A stretch of 64,000 nucleotides of DNA from Levilactobacillus zymae (GCF_032190635.1 NZ_JAVLAS010000001.1:2542001-2606000), one strand, 5' to 3'. Shown: positions 16,332 to 25,843, counted from the first letter of the stretch. Numbers and translations: made by a program. Notes: generated by a model from the sequence alone, not told the origin.

Positions 16332-17651
16332 TTAGTCCATCGGCAGGGTCACCAACAACCGTCCCCAGTGGAGTTTGGTTTCTAGTTGCAGGGTAATGGC
16401 GGACGGTAACCCCTTCAGAACTTCCGAGAAATCGAGTTGGAACCCCTCCCCGACCAGGCGATTGCCGTGAATGATTTGCACGTTAGTCGGCAGGGGGAAG
16501 GTCAACTCCACCCAGGTCAGTTCCACCGATTCCGTGATCTTCAGGTTCACCATGGCGGGCTCTAAGGCCACCACCGCGTGAATCGTGGCCGGTAACGACC
16601 GCTCCAGGACCCGTCCGACTCGCCGACCGACCGCGACCGTCGCGGTCAAGGGTTTCGGAATGTTGACGAACAGGTTGACCCCCAGACGCTGGGCCAGCAG
16701 ATAATCGTGGTAAATGCTGTATTGGACCACGCCCCTGGGCATGTTATGCAGGTCGTCGATGGTCAGATCCGCCGCGTTGCTAGTCTCCCACTTCGAGCGA
16801 ATATCGATGTAGTACTGCCGAAAACCCGCGTAATCCCGTTCATTAAGGTACCCCCCTAGGCCCAACAGGATGTTTTGATAATCGTGGCGGAACTTCCGGA
16901 CCAGGACCGACTGGCGTTGCAGCTCGGCCGTATACTGCTGATGATAGGCCTGATGCTGGGCTTGAATCCGGGCGTGTTCCTGTTGCAGGTGGGTCTGTAA
17001 CAACAGGTAGATGCTGACCGAGAAGCCGACCATCACCACCCCCGTGATACCGACCAGAAAGAAGAGGTAGCCGGTCGAGCGGTGTAGGAGCCGTAAGGTC
17101 GACAGAAACAGGATGAACACGGCCCACATCAGCGTCATGAACAGGAGCAACAGGTACTGTGTCCGCCGGGTAATCACGGCTTCCATGAAGTTTTCCATGG
17201 GCGCCTGGGTGCCTAATAACCCCAACGAAATCATGGCAAACAGGATGGTACTAAAGGTCAGCATGGTCGTCAGCCCCCAGGTCGACACGGTAAACCGATA
17301 CGAGGTCAGTAAGGTGGTCAGGGTGACCCCCACACTATTGACGAAGGCACTGAGCAGGTAGTCCAAGATCGACACCGATAAGAAGGCCGGAATCAGCCGC
17401 TGCTGACGCCGATAAACGAACCAGCCTAACTCCACGGCAAGGATCAACAGGACGGACGCACCGCGCAGCCAGCCCCACTCGACCTGTTTGGCGACCAGGT
17501 TTAAGCCCGTAAACCCGGCCGCTAGTCCCAGGTAAGCCCCCTGAAACCAGCGGGTGCGCAGACTGGGAAACCAGTAAAATTGAAACGAAATGAACCACGC
17601 ACACATCACAAAGTTAGTTAACCAAAAATCACTACCGCTCGGCGTTAACAT
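16332..17651 (-). CDS. AgrC-like kinase homologue with phosphoacceptor His but no ATP boxes (HK1)
   Basis: 439 residues. The ATG at 17649-17651 has GGGGGAGG upstream, so the longer frame is rejected. The N-terminal part has about six helices. A cytoplasmic helix pair carries FRHDYQN with His256, the HPK10-type phosphoacceptor motif. The C-terminal region should be the GHKL ATPase, but it has no LDNAIEA-like N box and no GxGLG G box. It ends in beta-strand-like sequence (KLHWGRLLVTLPMD) shared with HK2. It is the last gene of the operon RR-HK3-HK2-HK1, 16 bases after HK2. It probably receives phosphate from HK3 and passes it to the response regulator. Confidence 0.8.
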   Translation of the reverse strand: MLTPSGSDFWLTNFVMCAWFISFQFYWFPSLRTRWFQGAYLGLAAGFTGLNLVAKQVEWGWLRGASVLLILAVELGWFVYRRQQRLIPAFLSVSILDYLLSAFVNSVGVTLTTLLTSYRFTVSTWGLTTMLTFSTILFAMISLGLLGTQAPMENFMEAVITRRTQYLLLLFMTLMWAVFILFLSTLRLLHRSTGYLFFLVGITGVVMVGFSVSIYLLLQTHLQQEHARIQAQHQAYHQQYTAELQRQSVLVRKFRHDYQNILLGLGGYLNERDYAGFRQYYIDIRSKWETSNAADLTIDDLHNMPRGVVQYSIYHDYLLAQRLGVNLFVNIPKPLTATVAVGRRVGRVLERSLPATIHAVVALEPAMVNLKITESVELTWVELTFPLPTNVQIIHGNRLVGEGFQLDFSEVLKGLPSAITLQLETKLHWGRLLVTLPMD

Positions 17652-17667
17652 CCCGGCGTGCCTCCCC

Positions 17668-18996
17668 CTAGTTTTGTTCGTTCTTCGGTAAGACAATCTC
17701 TAATTGACCCCAGTGTAATTTCACTCGGAGCATCGTACTGGTATCTAGCGTCAAGTGGCGGGTTACCCGACTAAAGTCCAGATTCCCCTGCGCGCTGGTC
17801 AACCGGTGCTGGGTCAGGACGCGCGCGTCATCGCCCACCGGAAAGGTCAGACGAAAGTGCACGTCGTACTGTGTTTCGATCAACTCCAAGGTTACCACGG
17901 CCGGTTGAAGCTGCGCGGCGTAAGGTAACACGATGGGGAATGTCCGGGCCACGATCCGGGCCAACTGCCGCAGGGCTTCCATGGTCAACGTCAACGGTTC
18001 AGGCGTCTTCACGAACATGTCCACACCCAACCGGCGGGCCTCTAAGTATTGATGATAAACCTCGTAGCGTACCCCAATCTTGGGAATATTGGCCAAGTCA
18101 TCGATCGTTAAGTCAGCGGCGTTACTGGTGACCCACCGCGAGCGAATATCCACATACAACTGCTGGAATCCGGCATAGTCGTGATCGGCCAGGTAGCCCC
18201 CCAGGCCCAACAACATGTTTTGATAATCGTGCTGGAACTTCCGAACCAGCGAGATCTGCCGGTGTAGCTCCGCTTCGTACTGGTCGTGAAAGCGCCGATC
18301 CTGTAACTGGGCGTAGGTATGCTCGGACTGGAGGTGGCTTTGGACCAAGATGTAGGTGCTCAGGGTGATGCCCAACATGAACACCCCCGAGATGCCCATC
18401 AAAAAGATCAGGGCTTCAACCGACCAATTCAAGGCCTGCAGGGCGTATTCGAACAGGCTAAAGACCAGCATCATTACCGACATCAGGGCCAGAAATAAGT
18501 ATTCCGCATCGCGGCCCAACAGGGACTGAACGAGATTTTCAATGGGGGCCTGGGTGGATAAAGTGGCCAGCAGAATCAGGGTGAAAAGTACCGAGTCGAA
18601 GGTTAACGTCACCACGCTGCCCGGAAAGCTGGCCATAAAGGACACGTTCGTCAGCAACATGGTGGCCGTCAGACTGACGGTATCAATGAACTCAATCAGC
18701 AGGTAAGCTAGAATCGTTAGGCTGATAAACGCCGGAAAGTACCGGCCGTTGCGCCGCACTAAGACCGCTCCCTCGACGCCCACCAATAGTAAGGCCGGTA
18801 GCGAGCTAACTAACGCGTGGTGGGCCGTTAACCGTAGCCAGGTATCTAGACTCGCATAGGCCAAGGCCAACCCCCCAGCGTACGCGAGGAAATGCCGCGG
18901 TCGTAACTGCGGCAACCAGTAGTATTGAAAATAGATAAACCAAAAGCCCATGATGACGTCGGCGACCCAGAAGCTGGGGACAGTTACGGCTAACAC
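17668..18996 (-). CDS. AgrC-like kinase homologue with phosphoacceptor His but no ATP boxes (HK2)
   Basis: 442 residues from a GTG at 18994-18996 with GGAGG eight bases upstream. About six N-terminal helices are followed by FQHDYQN with His256, identical in position to HK1. The two share most cytoplasmic sequence (DLTIDDLxNxP, RRLGVxxFVxxPxPLT, KLHWGxLxxxLP) and arose by duplication. Neither N box nor G box is present where HK3 has them. Its start lies one base past the HK3 stop, so translation is coupled. Role inferred: sensor and phosphoacceptor partner of HK3. Confidence 0.8.
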   Translation of the reverse strand: MLAVTVPSFWVADVIMGFWFIYFQYYWLPQLRPRHFLAYAGGLALAYASLDTWLRLTAHHALVSSLPALLLVGVEGAVLVRRNGRYFPAFISLTILAYLLIEFIDTVSLTATMLLTNVSFMASFPGSVVTLTFDSVLFTLILLATLSTQAPIENLVQSLLGRDAEYLFLALMSVMMLVFSLFEYALQALNWSVEALIFLMGISGVFMLGITLSTYILVQSHLQSEHTYAQLQDRRFHDQYEAELHRQISLVRKFQHDYQNMLLGLGGYLADHDYAGFQQLYVDIRSRWVTSNAADLTIDDLANIPKIGVRYEVYHQYLEARRLGVDMFVKTPEPLTLTMEALRQLARIVARTFPIVLPYAAQLQPAVVTLELIETQYDVHFRLTFPVGDDARVLTQHRLTSAQGNLDFSRVTRHLTLDTSTMLRVKLHWGQLEIVLPKNEQN

Positions 18997-18997
18997 A

Positions 18998-20332
18998 CTA
19001 CTCGCCTCCCGTCTTGGTTAGAATGATCGTAAAGTAGAGATGCTGCCGCTTAATCATAATCTGGAGGGAGGCGTTGGCCGTCTGGTCGATGATCTCCTGC
19101 ACCGTACTCAACCCCAGACCGTGGCCGCCCCCCTTGGTGGTGTAACCGGCCCGCATAAATTGCGTAATGGCCGGGGGATGCTCCGCCGACACCGGGTTGG
19201 CCACCGCCAGTTCTACGGCGTCCGGATAATCCAGAATCGCACAGTAAATCTCGGGCAGTTCCCCCACCCGGGGCGCTTCGATGGCGTTATCCAGGAGAAT
19301 ACCCAGAATGCGCAACAATTGGACGTTATTCATGGGAATCATTTGAATCGGGTCCGGGACCTCTAAGCGAAAATGCCATTGGCGATTCTGGGCCGCCAGA
19401 ATCTTCTGGAACAACAGGTTCTTGAGGGGCGGGTCATTCAACCGCTGCAACCCATCGATTTCTAGCCCCGCCAGTTGGTTAGTGGTCTGCCACCGCGTGT
19501 TGAGCGTTTGGTAATAACGCTCTAGACCGTCATAGTCTTCCGCGTCCAGATAATCCCCCAGCCGCAGCATCTGTTTCTGGTAGGTCTGCTTAAAGTCCCG
19601 GATGTTTTGCACCTGATCCGAGATGCGTCGGTCGTAGCGACTCTGCAACATCGCCGTCTGGTAATCGGCCTTGACCCGCTGCCGAATCATGAAGCTCCGC
19701 AAGAAGACGAAGAGACTCACCACGATCAGGCCAATCATCAGGACCTCGATCCCCAGTGCAAACGTCAGCATCCCCTGGCTCAGGTTCATCTGGTGAATAA
19801 TACTTGACGACAACCCGACCAACGACGCTAGACTTAACAGGAGTGCCAGAACGGTCCACTGCTCCTTATGACTCAACGCCAATTGATCCAGGTTGCCGGG
19901 TTGAATGTGCATCTCGGCGACCCCTAGTGAGATCATCGAGTAGACCATCAGCTGCACCGTCAGCCGACTCGCCACCCCCATCACGCTTTGGGCCACGCCA
20001 TCCCCCCACAGTTGTCGCATGAGTTCCCAGGAGAAGTCGTTGACCAACACCACAATCAAAAAGATGATAATCGTGGCGTTCATAAAAATCAGGGCGAGGT
20101 TACGGCGGTGGCGCACCAAATACGTCAGTGCCGCTAACGGGGGGATGATTAGGCTCCACCCCTCACCGATGACTGCCGGGATTAACGCCCAGAGGACCCA
20201 TTTCAGGGGCAACGACCAGTTTTGGGGCCGAATCTCCCCAATCCAGATGGTCCAGAACCACTGCATGGTCATCGCCAGCACGAAGTTGACCCAGAAATTT
20301 TGATCAAATAAATGGAAAGCCACGTCTATCAC
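18998..20332 (-). CDS. AgrC-like kinase with ATPase domain but without phosphoacceptor His (HK3)
   Basis: 444 residues from a GTG at 20330-20332. A GTG at 20321-20323 with AGGTG upstream is an alternative. About six N-terminal helices. At the place of the phosphoacceptor it reads DFKQTYQKQM. Gln249 replaces His, Thr replaces Asp and Lys replaces Asn of HDYxN. The ATP domain is complete, with LLDNAIEA (N box) and TTKGGGHGLGLSTV (G box). It therefore should bind ATP but cannot autophosphorylate at the usual site. It starts three bases after the response regulator stop. Confidence 0.85.
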   Translation of the reverse strand: MIDVAFHLFDQNFWVNFVLAMTMQWFWTIWIGEIRPQNWSLPLKWVLWALIPAVIGEGWSLIIPPLAALTYLVRHRRNLALIFMNATIIIFLIVVLVNDFSWELMRQLWGDGVAQSVMGVASRLTVQLMVYSMISLGVAEMHIQPGNLDQLALSHKEQWTVLALLLSLASLVGLSSSIIHQMNLSQGMLTFALGIEVLMIGLIVVSLFVFLRSFMIRQRVKADYQTAMLQSRYDRRISDQVQNIRDFKQTYQKQMLRLGDYLDAEDYDGLERYYQTLNTRWQTTNQLAGLEIDGLQRLNDPPLKNLLFQKILAAQNRQWHFRLEVPDPIQMIPMNNVQLLRILGILLDNAIEAPRVGELPEIYCAILDYPDAVELAVANPVSAEHPPAITQFMRAGYTTKGGGHGLGLSTVQEIIDQTANASLQIMIKRQHLYFTIILTKTGGE

Positions 20333-20335
20333 CTA

Positions 20336-21097
20336 TCATTCGTTGAGATGCTTCTGAACTAGGGTCTTGACTTCGTGAAAGCGGCGGGTGGCAACGTCGG
20401 TCTGATCGCCATTGGGAAAGATCAGCCGGCGGTTCTCCGAATCGATACCGCTCACGTTGTCGAGGTTCACCAGAAAACTCTTATCCGTGCGATACAGGTC
20501 CGGGTACTGATCCGCAATGTCTTTTAAGAAACCCGGAAACTCCACCAACTGGTTGGCGGCGTGCACCGAAACCTTATGAGGGGTGTCCGCGGTCGAGACA
20601 AAGTAAACGTCCCCCATGGGCAAACTAAAGGTGCGCCCCCCAATGGTGTACTGGAACAAGTTTTCCGTATTTTCGAGGTAGTTGGTATACCGTTGAAAGC
20701 CGTAATCCACGTTTTCGCGTAGTTTTTGATCGATCTGTTCTCGACCCAAATCTTTAACCACGAAGTCCATCGGTTCCACCTTACGTTCAAACGTCAATAG
20801 CGCCATCTCCGAGTGGGTGGTGACGAACACAATCTCCGCAAACCCCAGCTGTTGACGAATCGCAATCGCCGTTTCCAGACCGTTCATGTCCTCAGCCGGA
20901 AATTCGATATCTAAAAATAGCAGAGCATACTTTGGTGCATCCGTCTCCAGTGCCGCCAACAATTCCTTAGGACTGACCGTCGCGAGTTTAATCTGCATGT
21001 TGTAATCGTTAATCATAATGTAGCGCTGAACAACTTCCTGATAGTGAGCCAGCTGTTCAGGGTTATCCTCACAGAAATAGACCGATAACACCGCCAT
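20336..21097 (-). CDS. LytTR-family response regulator (AgrA/ComE type)
   Basis: 253 residues. The receiver domain has the acidic pair ED (residues 10-11), phosphoacceptor Asp63 in LLFLDIEF, and Thr in VFVTTHS. After a linker with ENLFQYTIGG, a LytTR DNA-binding domain runs from about residue 148 (YFVSTADTPHKVSVHA, YRTDKSFLVNLDNVSGID) to the C-terminus. It is first in the operon with three AgrC-like kinases. By family it activates promoters carrying direct repeats in response to a peptide signal. No agrB or agrD-like gene and no double-glycine peptide was found nearby. Confidence 0.9.
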   Translation of the reverse strand: MAVLSVYFCEDNPEQLAHYQEVVQRYIMINDYNMQIKLATVSPKELLAALETDAPKYALLFLDIEFPAEDMNGLETAIAIRQQLGFAEIVFVTTHSEMALLTFERKVEPMDFVVKDLGREQIDQKLRENVDYGFQRYTNYLENTENLFQYTIGGRTFSLPMGDVYFVSTADTPHKVSVHAANQLVEFPGFLKDIADQYPDLYRTDKSFLVNLDNVSGIDSENRRLIFPNGDQTDVATRRFHEVKTLVQKHLNE

Positions 21098-21121
21098 CGT
21101 CTCCCTTCACTAATTACCTTT

Positions 21122-21150
21122 AATGTAACGTGATTTAGGATTCGTTGCAA
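21122..21150 (-). promoter_or_regulatory. Promoter of the regulator-kinase operon
   Basis: On the minus strand TTGCAA (21145-21150), 17 bases, TACATT (21122-21127). The leader is about 20 bases. Confidence 0.65.
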
Positions 21151-21293
21151 TCCTTTTGGTGGGTAAAATGCACTGATACTTTACATTATCGTGACCAGCG
21201 ACCAGCGCTGCTCACGCCAAATTCATCGCTTAATCCCGTGACCATGTGGTAACGCCACCATGGGCGACGACCGTGATCAAGCCCCTTAATGAC

Positions 21294-21324
21294 AAAAAAA
21301 GTACCGCCCCCAACGGACGATACT
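21294..21324 (-). terminator. Minus-strand terminator without an assigned gene
   Basis: AGTATCGTCC pairs with GGGCGGTACT, with wobble pairs only possible on the minus strand. Seven T follow. It ends a transcript coming from 21325-21640. Confidence 0.7.
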
Positions 21325-21638
21325 CTAAGCAGATTATCCCATTAATTAGTAGGTAAAATTTAGCACTCCCCCAAGTTCTTAATTTTAATCACTGACTACA
21401 TTTGGTAATAATCCGTTATTTAGTGAATCTTACTCCTTAGCACATTGTGACGTTCCAAAAAGTCCCTCAACTAGGTGTCTATGAAGCGGGGTGCATGATC
21501 CCCACTTGGTTAGGGCCCACGTCCTGAAGTGGTTGGTCCCTTCCAACTGCATTAAGAATATCATGGAATGAACCATTCAGACGATAAGAGGCAAAAACGT
21601 CGTTAAATGCACGTTAAAGTGCCTAATTTCAGAGCAAT
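21325..21638. other. Intergenic region, possibly an RNA on the minus strand
   Basis: There is no convincing ORF. On the minus strand AAGTGGGG and CCCCGCTT (21484-21508) form a stem, and GTTGG/CCAAC another near 21535-21550. CGTTAAA occurs twice, 11 bp apart, near 21601 and 21612. A terminator follows at 21294. It could be a long 3' UTR of the gene at 21639 or a separate RNA. Confidence 0.35.
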
Positions 21639-22046
21639 TTAATTGTGTCTTATTAGATAGGACACAAAACCAACTAAAACCAAGGGGCTCCCCAGTGCTA
21701 AAAAAATATCGATCAATACTAGCCAGTAAACCTTCAATGGTGCCCGGGGCGCGGCCTGGACCCGGCGAACTGGCTGATGACGTTCATAGACGGAGCTCGT
21801 CTGTTCGGCAGCTCGGTGTCGTTTGCGGTGGAAAGTTGGGGCGGTCACGGCGCGGTGATCTTCCAACAAAATCCACTTGGCAAAGGGAAAGCCTAACCAA
21901 CAGATGATCAAGTAGACATCCCCCCAGGTTACCTGGGGCATCACCCGGAACTGGGCCGCATTAAAGTGCCCTAGCAACCCCAGAACGAGGCCCATCACGA
22001 GACCAATGCTTGCCTGACGAAGCCAATATCGGCCAGTTAACTTCAC
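21639..22046 (-). CDS. Membrane protein, hypothetical
   Basis: 135 residues from a GTG at 22044-22046 with AGGAAGGAAA upstream. Two N-terminal helices (QASIGLVMGLVLGLLGHF, VYLIICWLGFPFAKWILL) are followed by a basic loop (HRKRHRAAEQ) and a C-terminal helix. No family recognised. It is divergent from the greA-like gene. Confidence 0.6.
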   Translation of the reverse strand: MKLTGRYWLRQASIGLVMGLVLGLLGHFNAAQFRVMPQVTWGDVYLIICWLGFPFAKWILLEDHRAVTAPTFHRKRHRAAEQTSSVYERHQPVRRVQAAPRAPLKVYWLVLIDIFLALGSPLVLVGFVSYLIRHN

Positions 22047-22085
22047 AACGGTTTCCTTCCTTCTACAAACTGCGTTAAACTGTGC

Positions 22086-22113
22086 TTAGACGTCACCGGC
22101 GTCACATTATTCT
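22086..22113 (+). promoter_or_regulatory. Promoter of the greA-like gene
   Basis: TTAGAC (22086-22091), 16 bases, TATTCT (22108-22113). Confidence 0.5.
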
Positions 22114-22130
22114 ACCCAGAGGTGTTGCAC

Positions 22131-22619
22131 ATGGCTAATCAGCGAGACTTTAACCCTATCACGGCGGCGGGGTACCACCAAATCGAACGGGAAATTGCGG
22201 CACTGGAGGCCGACCGACCGCATAAGATCGCCAGTCTAGCGGAGGCGCGGGCCCACGGCGACCTCTCCGAAAACGCGGAGTATAGTGCCGCCAAACGGGA
22301 CCTGCGGCACTTAGAGAGTCGGTTACGCTTCTTAAATAAAGAGCGCCAGTACGCCCGCATCGTGACGCCCAGTGACGATCCGGTGGTCGAGCTAGGCAAA
22401 TGGGTGACCTTGGCGTTTCTCGACGACCACGAGACGGTCACCTACCAGATTGTGGGAACCGCCGAAGCCGACCTGGACGCGGGGAAGACCACCCGCGTTT
22501 CACCGTTGGGCCGCGCCGTGATGGGCCACCGGGCGGGCGATGTCGTGACGGTGCACGCCCCCGCAGCTAGTTATCAGGTTAAGCTGGTACGCGTCAGCCT
22601 GACCGCACCGCAGAAGTAA
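22131..22619 (+). CDS. GreA/GreB-family transcript cleavage factor
   Basis: 162 residues from MANQRDFNPITAAGY. AGAGGTG is six bases before the ATG at 22131, preferred over a start at 22122. The N-terminal coiled coil carries the tip motif GDLSENAEY, whose Asp and Glu act in cleavage of backtracked RNA by RNA polymerase. The C-terminal FKBP-like domain has TRVSPLGRAVMGHRAGDVV. Sequence is divergent and GC-rich relative to typical GreA, so it may be a second paralogue. The main greA would lie elsewhere. Confidence 0.85.
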   Translation: MANQRDFNPITAAGYHQIEREIAALEADRPHKIASLAEARAHGDLSENAEYSAAKRDLRHLESRLRFLNKERQYARIVTPSDDPVVELGKWVTLAFLDDHETVTYQIVGTAEADLDAGKTTRVSPLGRAVMGHRAGDVVTVHAPAASYQVKLVRVSLTAPQK

Positions 22620-22727
22620 GGTCCGGCAATTTAAATTCGTTACATCTTAGTATACCAGTCCCAACGATGGCTGTCGCTGGGGTAATGACTGCCGGAAAGT
22701 GCCCGCAACTTTTATCATTGAAACCAA

Positions 22728-22771
22728 CTAGCCCCCGCCATTTTCAACATACCGAAAATGGCGGGGGCTAG
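22728..22771. terminator. Strong bidirectional terminator
   Basis: A perfect 18-bp stem with an 8-base loop has T runs on both sides, between convergent genes. Confidence 0.9.
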
Positions 22772-22838
22772 TTATTATTCTTAAAATAGTGTGACTTACC
22801 AGCAGCCGTTAGCCATCAGTGGGCGTAGCGGTTACTGG

Positions 22839-23357
22839 TTATTTGATATGGGCATAGGCATGCGCTAAATCGCTGCGATCCGTGGCCGGGACTATGTTCG
22901 TCTCCCAGTCAATTTCGTTATCGCGCAACCCTAAGGTGTGGCCCACGACACAGATGGCAATACTGGTGCGTTGTTCCTTAGAATAAAGGAATTTCGACAT
23001 CACACCGCCGTGCATGTACCCCTTCGCCCACGAGGTCTTCCGTTTACCTGATAAGATATACGTGTAGACATACGGACAGATCCCCGCCGATTTTTTGTCA
23101 ATGGCAAATTGGATCTTGGCCTTCTTCTTGGTAGTCGGCTTAAGCTTAACCACCTTGGTGCTGTTCCAAGCCTTGACGGCGTTGGTCCACACCTGATGAT
23201 AGTACGACGATTTCCCATTAATATGATAGGTGATCTTCCGGGTAGCAAAGTGCGTGTTAGCGGCTTGAGCCGAAGTCCCCCCGGCGAATCCCAGTCCCCA
23301 GACGATGGCCAGTAACATCAATCCCCATTGCCAGCCAGCTAAGTGTTTACTCCTCAT
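22839..23357 (-). CDS. Secreted matrixin-like protein with degenerate zinc site
   Basis: 172 residues from MRSKHLAGWQWGLMLL. GGAGG lies eight bases before the ATG at 23355-23357. A signal peptide ends near SAQA-ANT. The mature protein has ITYHINGKSSYYHQVWTNAVKAWN, like the start of matrixin-type metalloproteases, and ICVVGHTLGLRDNE where a protease would have HExGHxLGLxH. The first His and catalytic Glu are Cys and Val, and the last His is Asp. It is probably inactive as a protease. A binding or remodelling role is possible. Confidence 0.65.
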   Translation of the reverse strand: MRSKHLAGWQWGLMLLAIVWGLGFAGGTSAQAANTHFATRKITYHINGKSSYYHQVWTNAVKAWNSTKVVKLKPTTKKKAKIQFAIDKKSAGICPYVYTYILSGKRKTSWAKGYMHGGVMSKFLYSKEQRTSIAICVVGHTLGLRDNEIDWETNIVPATDRSDLAHAYAHIK

Positions 23358-23449
23358 GGTTAATTCCTCCAATTTTCCTGGATAGCTCTCAGTACCCCGA
23401 ACCGAAGCGGGCCCCTAGTAGGCCTGCTTCGCTCGGGGGGGAACGTTGA

Positions 23450-24013
23450 TTAACCCGGGTAGTCTTCTTCTGCGCCGGTCGGGTTAAAGGCTTTGGCTTG
23501 GGCCTTGGTCTTGTAATAGTGGAATAAGTGACATTCCCCATTCCCATAGTTCCACATACTATTAATAATAAGTGACTTCACCTTTTTACCTTGGTAGTGT
23601 CGCGTCACCACTTTGTAGCCTTCAGTCCCCATCGAATGGAACTTGGCCCCTTTGCGATAAGTTTCCCGGTCCGCGTTCATCAACCAGCCTTGGCTCATGA
23701 ACAACACTTCATCGTAGCGGTTGCTCTTATTCGACTTCGGCGTCTTATTCAACGCAATCGACTTGACCAGTCCCTCTCCGGTTTGCCACTTTTTGTTGAC
23801 GTAATTCCGGACGGTCGTTTTCTTCGCCGCAACGGTGAACCGGTTGTAGTGGCCCTTTTGGTAATAGTACCAGGTGCCCCGATACTTGGCCGGATACTGG
23901 GCTAGACTCATCTTCGTGCTGGCTTGCGCCGTGACCTCTGGGGTGGCCACGGTCATCACAGCCGCCAAGCTAAGTGCGGCTAAGACGGCACCGAAAATTT
24001 TGGTTAGTTTCAT
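23450..24013 (-). CDS. Secreted hypothetical protein, paralogue of 24049
   Basis: 187 residues from MKLTKIFGAVLAALS. GAGGAGG precedes the ATG at 24011-24013. A signal peptide ends near VTAQA. The mature part begins with YPAKYRGTWYYYQKGHYNRF and ends with KTKAQAKAFNPTGA. Both motifs recur in the next gene (LRGTWYHYQ and KTQAQ-like KTKAQ/FNPVGA). A beta-rich lipocalin-like fold is possible but not shown. Function unknown. Confidence 0.75.
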   Translation of the reverse strand: MKLTKIFGAVLAALSLAAVMTVATPEVTAQASTKMSLAQYPAKYRGTWYYYQKGHYNRFTVAAKKTTVRNYVNKKWQTGEGLVKSIALNKTPKSNKSNRYDEVLFMSQGWLMNADRETYRKGAKFHSMGTEGYKVVTRHYQGKKVKSLIINSMWNYGNGECHLFHYYKTKAQAKAFNPTGAEEDYPG

Positions 24014-24048
24014 GGAAAGATTCCTCCTCAATAGTTGATCATCCAAGT

Positions 24049-24600
24049 TTACTTATGTAGTGCCCCAACGGGATTAAAGAACTTGGCCTGGGCCTTAGTC
24101 TGGTAGAAGTGGTCCGTAAACCCATAGTTTGTTTTGTTGGTTAAGACCTTAACCGACTTACCTTGATAGGTCTGGTGGCTCACCTTGTAGTTACCATGAC
24201 CGACGGAATCAAAGCCAAAGTTCCAGTTATCAATCTCGGTGTACCCGTTCTTACGAGTCGCGGCGTACATCCACTTAGCCGTCTTTTTGGTAATGTAGTC
24301 GCCGTTTGTGATCTTATTGACATCCTTAGCGACGTGCAACGTGTAGGTCTTCTTAGCGTGCTTACGCCCATATGCATCATAAGCGTTGCGGACGGTCATC
24401 TTCTTGGCCCCTAAATTCAGGGATTCGTAAAAGTAGCCGTTAGCTTCTTGGTAATGGTACCAAGTGCCGCGTAAGCTCTGCGGGACTGCCGCTAAACTGC
24501 TCTTAGCCTTAGCCTGGGCAACGTCCGGCGTGGTCACCGCCAGCGAGACCCCTAGCGTTGTGGCCGCAACCAATGCGCCCGCAATCGTGGTTAATTTCAT
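24049..24600 (-). CDS. Secreted hypothetical protein, paralogue of 23450
   Basis: 183 residues with AAGGAGG before the ATG. The signal peptide ends near AQAKA. Shared features with its neighbour are SLRGTWYHYQ, KKMTVRNAYD and the C-terminal QTKAQAKFFNPVGA. The gap between the two genes is 35 bases, so they are probably cotranscribed. TATAAT on the minus strand at 24668-24673 is a candidate -10 box. Function unknown. Confidence 0.75.
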   Translation of the reverse strand: MKLTTIAGALVAATTLGVSLAVTTPDVAQAKAKSSLAAVPQSLRGTWYHYQEANGYFYESLNLGAKKMTVRNAYDAYGRKHAKKTYTLHVAKDVNKITNGDYITKKTAKWMYAATRKNGYTEIDNWNFGFDSVGHGNYKVSHQTYQGKSVKVLTNKTNYGFTDHFYQTKAQAKFFNPVGALHK

Positions 24601-24806
24601 ATGTATTTCCTCCTTATAAATCTATCATCCGTTAATTGCTTAATTATTAACTTAACGGTCAAGCTTTATTATATCGATTCCCCATGACATAATTTGGCGC
24701 GAGCGACCCACGGGTAAAATTTTTTTAAAACTAAGCGTGTCACTCTAATTTCAGGAGCATTGGTTTCTCCGAACATTGGGTGCTGAATTTTCCCATCGGC
24801 GCAAAA

Positions 24807-24841
24807 AAGCCCCCAGGACGGTTAAACCGTTCCCGGAGGCT
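24807..24841 (-). terminator. Terminator of the SDR gene
   Basis: AGCCTCCGGGAACGG on the minus strand pairs with CCGTCCTGGGGGCT, with an AAAC-type loop, then six T. Confidence 0.8.
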
Positions 24842-24861
24842 CTTAATTGTTTAGCTGATTT

Positions 24862-25677
<816 letters not shown>

Positions 25678-25688
25678 TCAATAACGAA

Positions 25689-25717
25689 AGTATACTGGTA
25701 CTTTGTTCAAAAATCAA
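25689..25717 (-). promoter_or_regulatory. Promoter of the SDR gene
   Basis: On the minus strand TTGATT (25712-25717), 17 bases, TATACT (25689-25694). Confidence 0.65.
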
Positions 25718-25843
25718 GCGAAAAATCTGTAAATAAGTTTCATTGTCATAATTAATGAAAGGGTGCCGCTAATCCATCATGCGACCACAATCCCCGTCAC
25801 TCCGGGCATTAATTGCCATTAGTTTTCAATATTTTGCCAAAAA

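Noticed and set aside
21430..21576. A 48-codon minus-strand ORF with a single central Trp-Gly-Ser-Cys stretch, considered as an AgrD-like signal peptide for the kinase operon
   Set aside because: It has no ribosome binding site, no amphipathic leader, no acidic tail of AgrD type and no agrB nearby. The DNA instead folds into hairpins.
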